Positions 43,215 through 51,689 of a stretch of DNA of 64,000 bases are shown here, piece after piece (positions within the stretch are counted from its first letter, which is position 1; each line of letters begins with the position of its first letter). Below the pieces are notes generated by a model. The model was not told the DNA's origin, ran no database searches, and worked only from the letters and a program-made list of their open reading frames with translations. The DNA comes from Clostridia bacterium. GTDB lineage: Bacteria > Bacillota > Clostridia > Oscillospirales > CAG-382. The DNA lies in NCBI GenBank assembly GCA_017456765.1, contig JAFTIR010000039.1, forward strand, positions 157,832 through 221,831, in the 5' to 3' direction. The translations under genes were made by a program, and so were the position numbers.

Positions 43215-44447
43215 ATGAAAAGAATTTTTGCCATTGTACTTGCGGCTATGCTCGCAGTAACACTCATTTCTTGCAAAGTTAAAAATGACACAGAAGGTGT
43301 TGATGAAAAAACAGAGAATAAAACAGATGTGGTTGAAATTTACAATGATGTAGATCTCGCAGCTGTAGCCGACAGTCTCTATAACGGTATAGCTGAAGAT
43401 GAGAGACCCTTTGTTATGTCTATGACTCTCACAAGCGAAGATTTTGAGTTTTTTACATTTATTCCCTACGAAGAGGGACTTGAAGCAGTAGCAAATGAAC
43501 CCATGATGAGTTCTATTGCACATTCTATCGTTCTTGTAAAAGCTCCCACTGCTGAAAAGGCAGAGGAGATTGCAGCAGCAATGAAGGAAAATTGCGACCC
43601 CAGAAAGTGGATGTGTGTTGAAGCGGACATCGTTGAGGGGGTAACAAACGGCAATATTGCAATGCTTCTCATGACAACAACCGAGGGCGGCATGGCTGAT
43701 ACAATTCTTAACAACTTCGCTTCCCTTGATGCTGAAAAGATTGCAACTCTCAAGTCTGACACTTTTGTCGGTATTGAAGATGATGAAATAATTGAAGATG
43801 AATTTGCAGATGCTGAAGTTGAAACAGATGCAGAGGATGTAGTAGTTGAGCTTCCTGGTGTTGATGTGGATGATGCACCTGCGGCAGGCTTTGAAGAAGA
43901 AAATGTTCCTGCTGTAATGCCAGAGGTAACTCCCGAAGCGACTCCTGAAGTTGAAAAAACTCCCGAGGCAGATAAGAGAGTTCCCTCCGATGTTACAATT
44001 GATACACTTTACGAAATTGCCGACAAGCTTTACAAAGGAATAGACCCTGAAAATATGCCTATGATGGGTACATTACAGCTTGATTCCGAAAGCTTTGAAT
44101 ACTCCGCGTTCGTTCCTTTTAAGACAACATATCTTGCAGTTGAAAGCATGCCCATGATGGGTTCAACTCCTCACTCTGTTGTAATCGTCAAGGCTGACAG
44201 CGAAGCAGAAGCGGCACAGCTTGCTGAGGATATGAAGGCAAATGCAAACCCCAGAAAGTGGATTTGCGTAAATGCAAGAAGCGTAAAGAGCGCACATAAG
44301 GGTGAATTTGCAATTCTTGTTATGACAAGCGTAGAAGTAATGCCTACAGACAAAATCAGCGAAGAAAAAGCTGAAACAATGTCAAACGAACAGTCCGAAG
44401 AAAGAGCAAACCTTATTATCAATAACTTTCTTGCAGCTGTAAAATAA
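43215..44447 (+). CDS. Lipoprotein with two copies of an unrecognised domain (DUF4358-like)
   Basis: 410 aa, ATG behind AAAGGAAA. A lipobox VTLISC ends the signal peptide at about residue 20. Two copies of a domain of about 115 residues (about 48-165 and 265-385) can be aligned by eye: LYNGIAED vs LYKGIDPE, VANEPMMSSIAHSIVLVKA vs VESMPMMGSTPHSVVIVKA, NCDPRKWMCVEAD vs NANPRKWICVNAR, and AMLLMTT vs AILVMTS. The copies are joined by an acidic, proline- and threonine-rich linker. It comes before MBOAT and DHHW genes. Single-domain lipoproteins like this often travel with MBOAT-DHHW pairs in Clostridia; the assignment to DUF4358 is tentative. Confidence 0.7.
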   Translation: MKRIFAIVLAAMLAVTLISCKVKNDTEGVDEKTENKTDVVEIYNDVDLAAVADSLYNGIAEDERPFVMSMTLTSEDFEFFTFIPYEEGLEAVANEPMMSSIAHSIVLVKAPTAEKAEEIAAAMKENCDPRKWMCVEADIVEGVTNGNIAMLLMTTTEGGMADTILNNFASLDAEKIATLKSDTFVGIEDDEIIEDEFADAEVETDAEDVVVELPGVDVDDAPAAGFEEENVPAVMPEVTPEATPEVEKTPEADKRVPSDVTIDTLYEIADKLYKGIDPENMPMMGTLQLDSESFEYSAFVPFKTTYLAVESMPMMGSTPHSVVIVKADSEAEAAQLAEDMKANANPRKWICVNARSVKSAHKGEFAILVMTSVEVMPTDKISEEKAETMSNEQSEERANLIINNFLAAVK

Positions 44448-44468
44448 TTAAAATAACGGAGATACAAA

Positions 44469-45881
44469 ATGCTATTTTCAAGTGTAACATTTTTGTACGC
44501 CTTTTTACCTTTGGTTTTGGTGCTGTATTTTGCAGCACCAAAAAAATTGAAAAATGCCGTACTGCTGGTAGCCAGCCTGTTCTTTTATTACTTTGGGGAA
44601 AGAACATATATATCAATAATGCTCATTTCATCCATAACAGACTGGATATGGAGCTTGCTGATTGAGCATTACAGAGCCAAAGGAAACGAAAAAATCACAA
44701 AATGGTTTCTTGTCGGCTCGCTTGTAGTAAACCTGGGACTTTTAGGATTTTTCAAGTATGCTGATTTCTTTATAACAAACATAAATGCACTTTTTGGCAC
44801 GGCAATCCCTCTTACAAATGTACATCTTCCCATAGGAATAAGCTTCTACACATTCCAGACACTTTCCTATACAATTGATGTTTACAGAGGAAGAGCAAGA
44901 GTACAGAAGAATCTTGTGAGCTTTGCAACCTTTGTGTGCCTTTTCCCACAGCTCATAGCAGGTCCTATTGTAAGATATACAGATGTTGCCGCTGAGCTTG
45001 ACGAAAGACGCCATACCCTTGAGGGGGTTTCTCTTGGCATGAGAAGATTTGCAATGGGCCTTGGAAAAAAGGTTATTCTTGCAAATGCCATGGGTGAGCT
45101 TTGTAAAGATTTGCTCGCAGGTACAGACCCAAGCGTACTTATGTACTGGCTGTATGCTGTTGCTTTTGCACTTCAGATTTATCTTGATTTTTCGGCGTAT
45201 TCCGACATGGCAATCGGTCTTGGCAGAATTTTCGGCTTCAATTTCCCCGAAAACTTTGATTATCCCTTTATATCAAAGTCCATAACCGAATTCTGGCGCA
45301 GATGGCACATGACTCTTGGCACATGGTTCAGAGATTATATATATTTCCCGCTTGGCGGCAGCCGCACAACGACACTCAAATGGCTTCGCAACATACTTAT
45401 TGTATGGTTTGTAACTGGCTTCTGGCACGGTGCAGGATGGAATTTTATACTTTGGGGACTCTATTTCGGTGTACTTCTTGTGGTTGAAAAATTCTTCCTG
45501 TCGGATATTCTGAAAAAGTGCGGAAGTGTGGTGCAGCATATATATGTGCTGTTTACAACACTTATCAGCTTTGTTATATTCAGTGTTGAATCAATGGACA
45601 AACTTCCTGCATTTGTCGGCGGACTTTTCGGCGTTGGCACAAGCGGCCTTGTCGATGAAAGAACCCTTTATTTTGCAGACAGCTATGCAATTCTTCTTTT
45701 GTTGTGTATTGTCGGCTCAACACCTCTTCCGAAAATGCTTTGGAAGAAGTTTTCCGATACAAAGGTGGGTAGTGCAGTTCTTACAATCGCTGAACCCGTA
45801 AGTATAGCACTGCTTATTATTTTCAGCACGGCACTTCTTGTTGACGGATCGTTCAATCCGTTCCTGTATTTCAGATTTTAA
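44469..45881 (+). CDS. MBOAT-family O-acyltransferase (AlgI/DltB-like)
   Basis: 470 aa with 10-12 hydrophobic segments. Family signatures: FRDYIYFPLGGSR, FWRRWHMTLGTWFRD and FWHGAGWNFILWG; the invariant histidine of the family is in FWHGAGW. Moves an acyl group (usually acetyl) across the membrane for addition to a surface polysaccharide, working with the DHHW protein encoded 11 bases downstream. Confidence 0.94.
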   Translation: MLFSSVTFLYAFLPLVLVLYFAAPKKLKNAVLLVASLFFYYFGERTYISIMLISSITDWIWSLLIEHYRAKGNEKITKWFLVGSLVVNLGLLGFFKYADFFITNINALFGTAIPLTNVHLPIGISFYTFQTLSYTIDVYRGRARVQKNLVSFATFVCLFPQLIAGPIVRYTDVAAELDERRHTLEGVSLGMRRFAMGLGKKVILANAMGELCKDLLAGTDPSVLMYWLYAVAFALQIYLDFSAYSDMAIGLGRIFGFNFPENFDYPFISKSITEFWRRWHMTLGTWFRDYIYFPLGGSRTTTLKWLRNILIVWFVTGFWHGAGWNFILWGLYFGVLLVVEKFFLSDILKKCGSVVQHIYVLFTTLISFVIFSVESMDKLPAFVGGLFGVGTSGLVDERTLYFADSYAILLLLCIVGSTPLPKMLWKKFSDTKVGSAVLTIAEPVSIALLIIFSTALLVDGSFNPFLYFRF

Positions 45882-45892
45882 GGAGGGAGAGT

Positions 45893-47014
45893 ATGAAAAA
45901 AATAAGACTTATTACAAATGTTGTAGTTTTCTGCCTTGTTATTCTCGTGCTCTCTCTTGCACTTTTCCTGTTGCCTGAAAATACAGTATCAAAGGCGGAA
46001 CGTCGCCCGCTTCTGACCATGGAAACTGTTAAAAACAATGATGTGCATATTTTTGATGAAATAGAAAGCTATTTTCTCGACCAGTTTCCCATGCGTGATT
46101 CTTTCAGAACACTTAAAGCCTTTGCTTTTATGGACATTTTCCGCAAAAATGATAACAATGACATCTATAAACAGGACGGAACAGTTATCAAAATTGAGAA
46201 AGAACTCGATGAGGCGCAGGTACAGTATACTGTAGACCTTATGAATAAGGTTGTGGACAAATATTTTCCCGACGACAAGGTATATTACAGCATTGTTCCC
46301 GACAAGCATTTTTATGCTTCAAAGGAAAACGGATATCCTGCCATGGATTATGAAAAACTTTTCAGTATGGTTGCAGAAAATCTTGAAGGTTTTGAGTATA
46401 TTGATATAACAGACAAGCTCGCCCTTTCCGATTATTACACAACCGACTCTCACTGGAGTCAGGATAAAATTCTCGGTGTGGCAGAGCATCTTATTTTGTC
46501 AATGAATCCGAGTGCACATGTTTTTGATACACAATGGGAAATTAAAACACTTTCACCTTTCTATGGGGTATATTACGGTCAGTCTGCGTTAAGTCTTCCG
46601 CCGGATGATATAAAATATCTCACAAACAATGTGACAGAAGATATGAAAATGACGGTAATTGACGATATGGGAAAGAAACACGAGTATCCTGTATATGTCA
46701 CCGAAATGTTTAAGAATAATGATCCGTATGATGTTTTTGCGGCAGGTGCGCAGCATCTTGTGATAATTGAAAACCCAAATGCAACAAACGACGAGGAGCT
46801 TGTTGTGTTCAGAGATTCATTCGGCTCAAGCATAGCACCGCTTCTGTCTTGCGGTTATAAAAAGGTGACATTTGTGGACCTTCGTTATATAGTCCCTGAT
46901 TTTATCAAGCAGATTTCAGGCTTTGGCGACGATGTTGATGTGCTGTTCCTTTATTCAACAGGCATCATCAATGGTGGCAGAGTACTTAAGGATTTTGCGA
47001 TGAGTCCTCGCTGA
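45893..47014 (+). CDS. DHHW-family (AlgJ/AlgX-like) extracytoplasmic acetyltransferase
   Basis: 373 aa, ATG behind AAGGAGGGAGAG. One N-terminal membrane anchor (about 8-28), then an SGNH-like domain with DSHWS (about 180-184; the histidine/aspartate box) and VFRDSFGSS (serine-containing motif near residue 305). Works with the MBOAT protein to acetylate an exopolysaccharide. In the same operon as the duplicated lipoprotein. Confidence 0.9.
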   Translation: MKKIRLITNVVVFCLVILVLSLALFLLPENTVSKAERRPLLTMETVKNNDVHIFDEIESYFLDQFPMRDSFRTLKAFAFMDIFRKNDNNDIYKQDGTVIKIEKELDEAQVQYTVDLMNKVVDKYFPDDKVYYSIVPDKHFYASKENGYPAMDYEKLFSMVAENLEGFEYIDITDKLALSDYYTTDSHWSQDKILGVAEHLILSMNPSAHVFDTQWEIKTLSPFYGVYYGQSALSLPPDDIKYLTNNVTEDMKMTVIDDMGKKHEYPVYVTEMFKNNDPYDVFAAGAQHLVIIENPNATNDEELVVFRDSFGSSIAPLLSCGYKKVTFVDLRYIVPDFIKQISGFGDDVDVLFLYSTGIINGGRVLKDFAMSPR

Positions 47015-47047
47015 CTTACTTTCTCTTTACTGAAAAGAGAAAGTAAG
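47015..47047. repeat. Perfect 14-bp hairpin without T tail
   Basis: CTTACTTTCTCTTT (47015-47028) and its complement (47034-47047) with a five-base loop start directly after the DHHW stop codon. The following AGCAAAGAGAAAAGAGCC resembles a common clostridial intergenic repeat. The rest of 47015-47207 contains only this and the two hairpins at 47116 and 47170. Confidence 0.6.
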
Positions 47048-47115
47048 CAAAGAGAAAAGAGCCACGCCCCATTCCATCAAAGATATTAAAAGGGCAAAAA
47101 TGCTCAATTGAAGGG

Positions 47116-47148
47116 TTTCACCGCTGTCAAACACCGACAGCGGTGAAA
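47116..47148. repeat. Hairpin with loop AAACACC (first of a pair)
   Basis: Perfect 13-base stem, 47116-47128 with 47136-47148; the upper part is GTC ... GAC around loop AAACACC. The second hairpin at 47170 shares the top (TGTC ... GACA) and the loop differs by one base (AAACTCC), but its lower stem is different. Confidence 0.7.
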
Positions 47149-47169
47149 TTGTATTCATTATATTATAAA

Positions 47170-47207
47170 TCGCCCGTGTCAAACTCCGACACGGGCGAAT
47201 CTTTTTG
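47170..47207 (+). terminator. Terminator after the DHHW gene (second of the hairpin pair)
   Basis: Stem 47170-47180 with 47188-47198, loop AAACTCC, followed by ATCTTTTTG. The best terminator for the MBOAT-DHHW operon, and possibly for the convergent MBL gene. Confidence 0.75.
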
Positions 47208-48056
47208 TTATAGCGTAATTTCATTTGTACCCATTCCTGCGATGTAGTGTTTTTTAACGCCGAGCTGTTCCATCCATTTTCTTGTGACATCCATCAGATG
47301 CATTCTTTCCCAGCCAAGCTTTTTTATGGTTTCTTTATTATCCATGATTTTTGGATAAACCTTACTCTCGTAGTTGTCAACAGAACAGCACCACAGACAA
47401 GCCTCAGGCTCGATTGCAGCGTAAACTTCCATTCCGCAGCAAAGCCATCCGTGATGTGCCATCTGTACCATATCTGCTTTCAGAAGGTGGGCTGACTCAT
47501 AGTAGAGTACATCACCTGCAAGCGGTCCTATATCTCCAAGAAAAATAACCGATTTATTGGGTGTCGACAGCTTGAAAACAAGCGAGCTGTCATTCATGAG
47601 ATTGTTATAAAGTCCGTCATGGAACGTAAAAATAAAGTCAATTTTCACTTCGTCAATTTCAATACTTTCTCCCTGCTGTGGCACATATACCTTGTCACAA
47701 ATACGAGGAAGAACATTGTTATAAAATCCCGGAATGCATTCCATAATGTCAGACTCCGGTACTCCCGGCTTTCCCACAAGCTCGAGAGGAGGAAAATGGA
47801 GATAAATCTTTTCAACATCAAAATCGGAAAGTCCGTTTTTCTCGACCTCATGCATAAAGCCTTCAATATGGTCTGAATGTGCATGGGTCATAATCCAGGC
47901 AGAAATATGTCTTCCGTCAATCTGTTCTTTCAGCAAATCCATATCTTCTTTATGTCCGCCGTCAATGACGATTACATTATTCTGCTTTGTCACAACAACA
48001 AATGACATCATAGGAAATCTTGTGCCACATATCTGATACATTACTGTTTCTGACAT
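47208..48056 (-). CDS. Metallo-beta-lactamase-fold hydrolase
   Basis: 282 aa. The zinc motif HAHSDH (about 58-63), GDIG (about 176-179) and MAHHG (about 197-201) are clear. Between them, regions such as FVVVTKQNNVIVIDGG are usual for the ComEC-type or phosphorylcholine-type MBL group. It is the second gene of a two-gene operon with an EEP-fold protein; the ATG overlaps the stop of the upstream gene (TAATG). A role on nucleotides or phosphodiesters is likely; substrate unknown. Confidence 0.85.
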   Translation of the reverse strand: MSETVMYQICGTRFPMMSFVVVTKQNNVIVIDGGHKEDMDLLKEQIDGRHISAWIMTHAHSDHIEGFMHEVEKNGLSDFDVEKIYLHFPPLELVGKPGVPESDIMECIPGFYNNVLPRICDKVYVPQQGESIEIDEVKIDFIFTFHDGLYNNLMNDSSLVFKLSTPNKSVIFLGDIGPLAGDVLYYESAHLLKADMVQMAHHGWLCCGMEVYAAIEPEACLWCCSVDNYESKVYPKIMDNKETIKKLGWERMHLMDVTRKWMEQLGVKKHYIAGMGTNEITL

Positions 48057-48853
48057 TATGCGTTTCCTCCAAGCTCGAGCTTTACAATATAGGGCATATG
48101 GTCGGAAGCCGTACTCTGATATACCTCTACGCTTTTTGTTTCAAAGTGTGATGACGCGAAAATATAATCAATTTTTCTCGATGCGTCATTTTCTTTGATG
48201 TTCTTGATTTTTGCTTCGTATTCGCCAACATACTTGCTGACATCAGAGGGCCATGTATGCGGTTCGTTTTTCCCTTTCGCCGTATCGTTAAGTACTTCAA
48301 AGAAGGGCTTTAAATATTCATCATCAGGAGTCATGTTGAAATCACCCATGAACAATACGGGTGTTTTTATAGTTTCAATCAAAGAAAGAATTGTCTTTAT
48401 CGCATTCTGCTTTTCTTCGGGTACAAGTCCCATATGAGTTACAAGCACTGTGATTCCGCCACATACATCTATTTCAGCAACAAGAACGCTTCGTGTTTCA
48501 TAATATACCTTGTATTCTTCCTTCTTTTCTTCGGGGTCGGGAATAATTACGGTTTTTGCGCTCTTTATGGGATACTTTGATAAAATCCCGTTTCCATAGC
48601 CATGACCGCCAAATTCTATTGCCTTTGCAAAATAATGATACATTCCTGTTTTCTTGCCGAGATATTCTGTTACTTCTTCTTTTATATCAACTGCAGGAAA
48701 ACCTGCGGTTGCGTGTTTTCCCACTTCATTAAGACCAATGATATCGGGAGAAATGCTATTTATCACCTCTGCACAAAAATCATAATTTCTCACAGGCGGT
48801 GTAGTATACGTTCTTCCTGACATGATGTTATATGATACGATTTTAAGTTCCAT
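48056..48853 (-). CDS. Endonuclease/exonuclease/phosphatase (EEP) family protein
   Basis: 265 aa, ATG at 48853 behind AAGGAGAAGGC. DNase I/exonuclease III-like fold starting LKIVSYNIMSGRTY, with IGLNEVG (E metal ligand), MGDFNMTPDD (D, N) and SDHMPYIV (catalytic histidine). Enzymes of this fold cut DNA, RNA, phospholipids or remove phosphate; small cytoplasmic members are often uncharacterised. Coupled to the MBL gene. Confidence 0.88.
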   Translation of the reverse strand: MELKIVSYNIMSGRTYTTPPVRNYDFCAEVINSISPDIIGLNEVGKHATAGFPAVDIKEEVTEYLGKKTGMYHYFAKAIEFGGHGYGNGILSKYPIKSAKTVIIPDPEEKKEEYKVYYETRSVLVAEIDVCGGITVLVTHMGLVPEEKQNAIKTILSLIETIKTPVLFMGDFNMTPDDEYLKPFFEVLNDTAKGKNEPHTWPSDVSKYVGEYEAKIKNIKENDASRKIDYIFASSHFETKSVEVYQSTASDHMPYIVKLELGGNA

Positions 48854-48904
48854 TTTGCCTTCTCCTTGTTTCCCGTAACAACGATACTTTCCTATGCACT
48901 CCTA

Positions 48905-48933
48905 TTCTATCACTCTCATTTTGAAAAGTCAAG
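48905..48933 (-). promoter_or_regulatory. Promoter of the EEP-MBL operon
   Basis: On the minus strand: -35 TTGACT (48928-48933), 17-base spacer, -10 TAGAAT (48905-48910). Confidence 0.75.
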
Positions 48934-48972
48934 CAAAAAAATCCCTCGTACCAAAAATGGTACGAGGGATTG
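48934..48972 (-). terminator. Terminator of the rpsF-ssb-rpsR operon
   Basis: A perfect 14-base stem (48941-48954 with 48959-48972) and on the minus strand a run of seven T (plus-strand A at 48934-48940). It abuts the EEP promoter. The stretch 48973-49043 contains only short hairpins such as GTCGAG/CTCGAC. Confidence 0.88.
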
Positions 48973-49043
48973 GTTATTTACGCGATTACTATCGTTTGCT
49001 TATCGCAAACCCACCACGCGAAATTTGGTGTCGAGCTTCTCGA

Positions 49044-49286
49044 CTAGTCGCTGATGTAGGGCATAAGAGCGATGTGTCTTGCACGCTTTATAGCGATTGT
49101 GAGTTCTCTCTGGTGCTTTGCACAAGTACCTGTGATTCTTCTGGGAAGAATCTTGCTTCTTTCAGAAACATACTTGCGGAGCTTGAGAACATCCTTGTAA
49201 TCGATGAATTCAGACTTTTCTGCGCAGAAATTACAAATCTTCTTCTTTCTCTTAGCGCGGAAAGGCTTCTGCATTTCTTTATCCAT
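49044..49286 (-). CDS. rpsR: 30S ribosomal protein S18
   Basis: 80 aa, ATG behind AAGGAGG. The core signature [20 protein letters not shown] and [20 protein letters not shown] is present, as are the basic N-terminus and [10 protein letters not shown] at the end. S18 forms a heterodimer with S6 on the 30S platform. Last gene of rpsF-ssb-rpsR. Confidence 0.98.
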   Translation of the reverse strand: MDKEMQKPFRAKRKKKICNFCAEKSEFIDYKDVLKLRKYVSERSKILPRRITGTCAKHQRELTIAIKRARHIALMPYISD

Positions 49287-49329
49287 TTTAAAATACCTCC
49301 TTGATTAGATTGGAACTTACGAAAAGCTC

Positions 49330-49782
49330 TTAGAAGGGAAGATCATCTTCCGTTGAAAGCTCTTCAAATGTTGCAGCTGCGGGCTTTGTGCCCATGTTCT
49401 GAGCTGCAGGCTCTGCACCGTAGAATGTGCCGCCTTCATTCTGACCGTTTCCACTACCGGAATTTCCGGCAAAGTAACATTCGTCTGCTACAACCTCTGT
49501 GATGTAGTGCTTCTGACCGTTCTGGTCTGTCCAGTTTCTGTTCTGGAGAGAACCTACAACAACGATTGCACGACCCTTGTTAAAATACTTGGAAACAAAT
49601 TCAGCTGTATTTCTCCAAGCAACAATGCTGAAGAAATCTGCCGTTACTTCGTCGCCCTGCTTTGCGAATCTGCGTCCAACGGCAATTCTGAAAGTTGTCA
49701 CACCAACACCCGAGGGAGTTGTTTTGTATTCGGGATCTGCTACGAGATTACCCATGAGTATAACCTTGTTAAGTCCTGCCAT
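49330..49782 (-). CDS. ssb: Single-stranded DNA-binding protein
   Basis: 150 aa from the second ATG (49782), well spaced from AAGGAG. OB fold (about 1-105) with MAGLNKVILMGNLVADPEY; the acidic tip DDLPF at the C-terminus, which recruits partner proteins such as PriA, is intact. The linker is G/N/A rich. Between rpsF and rpsR as in Bacillus. Confidence 0.97.
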   Translation of the reverse strand: MAGLNKVILMGNLVADPEYKTTPSGVGVTTFRIAVGRRFAKQGDEVTADFFSIVAWRNTAEFVSKYFNKGRAIVVVGSLQNRNWTDQNGQKHYITEVVADECYFAGNSGSGNGQNEGGTFYGAEPAAQNMGTKPAAATFEELSTEDDLPF

Positions 49783-49830
49783 TGTTTGCATCTCCTTTAC
49801 ATGGCAAAGTGTTTACCGAAAGCCCGTGAA

Positions 49831-50130
49831 TTACTTGTCGAGCTTAACGATAAGTGAACGAAGAATACCGTCAGTAATGTTGAATACTCTCTCGAGCTCT
49901 GCAGGGAGAGTAGCCACTGAAGTAAAGTTAACTACATAGTAGTAGCCTTCAGTAAGGTCATCGATAGGATAAGCAAGCTTCTTCTTGCCCCATTCGCTGA
50001 CGTTGTCAATGATTCCACCGTTTGCAGTAATAATGCCTGTGAACTTTTCGAGAAGAGCCTTTGCTGCTTCCTCTGTAAGATCGGGGCTAACGATGAAAAC
50101 ATTTTCATACTTGGATGTAAGCTGTTCCAT
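49831..50130 (-). CDS. rpsF: 30S ribosomal protein S6
   Basis: 99 aa from the ATG at 50130 with AAGGAGG eight bases upstream. It has the S6 pattern: YENVFIVSPDLTEEAAKALL, GGIIDNVSEWGKKKLAYPI and GYYYVVNFTS. Binds 16S rRNA with S18. Preceded by a leader of about 85 bases with hairpins. Confidence 0.97.
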   Translation of the reverse strand: MEQLTSKYENVFIVSPDLTEEAAKALLEKFTGIITANGGIIDNVSEWGKKKLAYPIDDLTEGYYYVVNFTSVATLPAELERVFNITDGILRSLIVKLDK

Positions 50131-50156
50131 TATCTGCACCTCCTTATGGTCATATG

Positions 50157-50210
50157 GCCGAAAATCTGTGTCTTCGGCAAGGAGAAAGGTAATAAAAAAT
50201 TACACCTTTC
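50157..50210 (-). promoter_or_regulatory. rpsF leader with hairpins, possible S6:S18 autoregulatory site
   Basis: The stem GCCGAA/TTCGGC (50157-50162 with 50173-50178) and a second one near 50184-50210 lie between the promoter and rpsF. In many bacteria the S6:S18 complex binds such a leader and represses translation. The consensus was not checked, so the role is inferred from position. Confidence 0.4.
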
Positions 50211-50221
50211 CACGAACAAGC

Positions 50222-50250
50222 ATTATATCGTATTTTTCTTCGTTTGTCAA
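50222..50250 (-). promoter_or_regulatory. Promoter of the rpsF-ssb-rpsR operon
   Basis: On the minus strand: perfect -35 TTGACA (50245-50250), 17-base spacer, perfect -10 TATAAT (50222-50227). Confidence 0.88.
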
Positions 50251-50324
50251 TAGTTTTTTTCTTTTTTCTAATGGTCAGTGCTGAAAAATGGTACGGCAAA
50301 TTGTAAATTATCTGTTAAAGCCCC

Positions 50325-50353
50325 TTGCAAAACAAAAAAAGGTGTGATATACT
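50325..50353 (+). promoter_or_regulatory. Promoter of the T-box-pheST operon
   Basis: -35 TTGCAA (50325-50330), 17-base spacer, -10 TATACT (50348-50353). Confidence 0.75.
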
Positions 50354-50359
50354 GCATAG

Positions 50360-50618
50360 GTACAAACGCGTTGAAAAAGAGTGCGTTTCCATATAAACCT
50401 TCAACAGAGAGGGACGGAAGCTGGAAAGTCCTGAAGGCGGTGGAAAAGAGCGTTTCGCTTTGGAGCGGTGTGTCTGACAAGGACATGACGGTTTGCCCCG
50501 TTAAAGGCATGACATGTAGATGCATGGAGAGAGCCCGTCGAAGACGAACGGGAATAAGGGTGGTACCGCGTAATAAAACGTCCCTTACGGCAAGTAAAAA
50601 GCCGTAAGGGATTTTTTT
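50360..50618 (+). promoter_or_regulatory. T-box leader of pheST (tRNA-Phe sensing)
   Basis: The T-box sequence AAGGGTGGTACCGCG is complete at 50556-50570. Upstream are the stem I apical motifs AGAGAGGGACGG and GCTGGAAAG (about 50405-50428). The terminator stem 50581-50591 with 50601-50611 plus a T run follows. A TTC triplet at 50454-50456 lies in the region of the specifier loop and would match phenylalanine. Uncharged tRNA-Phe should stabilise the antiterminator and turn on pheST. Confidence 0.93.
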
Positions 50619-50651
50619 ATATATGTACATAATCAGAAAGGATTGAAATAA

Positions 50652-51671
50652 ATGAAAGCACAGCTTGAAGCTATTAAGGCTGAGGCACTTGAGGCTATTG
50701 CAAAGGCTGAAGGTGCGCAGGATCTTGAAAATGTCAGAGTATCCTACCTCGGCAAAAAGAGTCCGCTCACAGCGGTTCTTAAAAACATGGGTTCGCTTAC
50801 CCCCGAGGAAAGACCTGTAATGGGTGCTCTCGGTAACAGCGTGAGAGAGGCGATTACAAATGCCCTCGAAGAAGCAAAGGCAAATATCGGAAAACTCGAA
50901 ATGGCAAAGAAGCTCGAAAAGGAAACCATCGACGTTACACTTCCCTCAAAGAAGTGTAAGTGCGGTAAGATTCACCCGATTTCGGCAGCTCAGAAGGAAA
51001 TGGAAGAAATCTTCCTCGGCATGGGCTTCTCTATTGCAGAGGGACCTGAGGTTGAAACAGACTACTATAACTTCACAGCTCTCAACACTCCCGAATTCCA
51101 CCCTGCACGCGACGTTCAGGATACATTCTACATCACAGAAAAGGTTCTTCTCAGAAGCCAGACATCAACCGTTCAGGTTCATGTTATGGAACAGCAGAAG
51201 CCTCCGATAAGAGTTATTTCTCCCGGACGTGTTTACAGAAGTGATGCGGTTGACGCAACACATTCTCCGATGTTCCACCAGTGCGAAGGTCTTGTAATCG
51301 ATAAGGGCATAACAATGGCAGACCTTAAGGGTACACTTCTTCTCTTTGCAAAGCAGATGTTCGGTGAAAATACAGAAATCCGTTTTCGTCCTCACCACTT
51401 CCCGTTTACAGAACCCTCCTGCGAGGTTGACGTTTCATGCTTTGTTTGCGGCGGTAAAGGCTGCGGTGTATGTAAGGGTGAGGGCTGGATTGAAATTCTC
51501 GGTGCCGGTATGGTACACCCCAACGTTCTGAGAATGAGCGGCATTGACCCCGAAGAATACTCAGGCTTTGCTTTCGGCATGGGTATTGAAAGAATAGTTA
51601 TGACAAAATTCGGCATAAGCGACTTGCGTCTTCTCTACGAAAACGACATTCGCTTCCTGTCACAGTTTTAA
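50652..51671 (+). CDS. pheS: Phenylalanyl-tRNA synthetase alpha subunit
   Basis: 339 aa, the usual size. Class II synthetase: coiled-coil N-terminus (about 1-90), a domain with [17 protein letters not shown] (motif 2) and [13 protein letters not shown] (motif 3), and a cysteine-rich segment [16 protein letters not shown]. Forms the alpha2-beta2 enzyme with PheT. Controlled by the T-box upstream. Confidence 0.98.
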   Translation: MKAQLEAIKAEALEAIAKAEGAQDLENVRVSYLGKKSPLTAVLKNMGSLTPEERPVMGALGNSVREAITNALEEAKANIGKLEMAKKLEKETIDVTLPSKKCKCGKIHPISAAQKEMEEIFLGMGFSIAEGPEVETDYYNFTALNTPEFHPARDVQDTFYITEKVLLRSQTSTVQVHVMEQQKPPIRVISPGRVYRSDAVDATHSPMFHQCEGLVIDKGITMADLKGTLLLFAKQMFGENTEIRFRPHHFPFTEPSCEVDVSCFVCGGKGCGVCKGEGWIEILGAGMVHPNVLRMSGIDPEEYSGFAFGMGIERIVMTKFGISDLRLLYENDIRFLSQF

Positions 51672-51689
51672 GTAAGGAGGAAGTCACAA

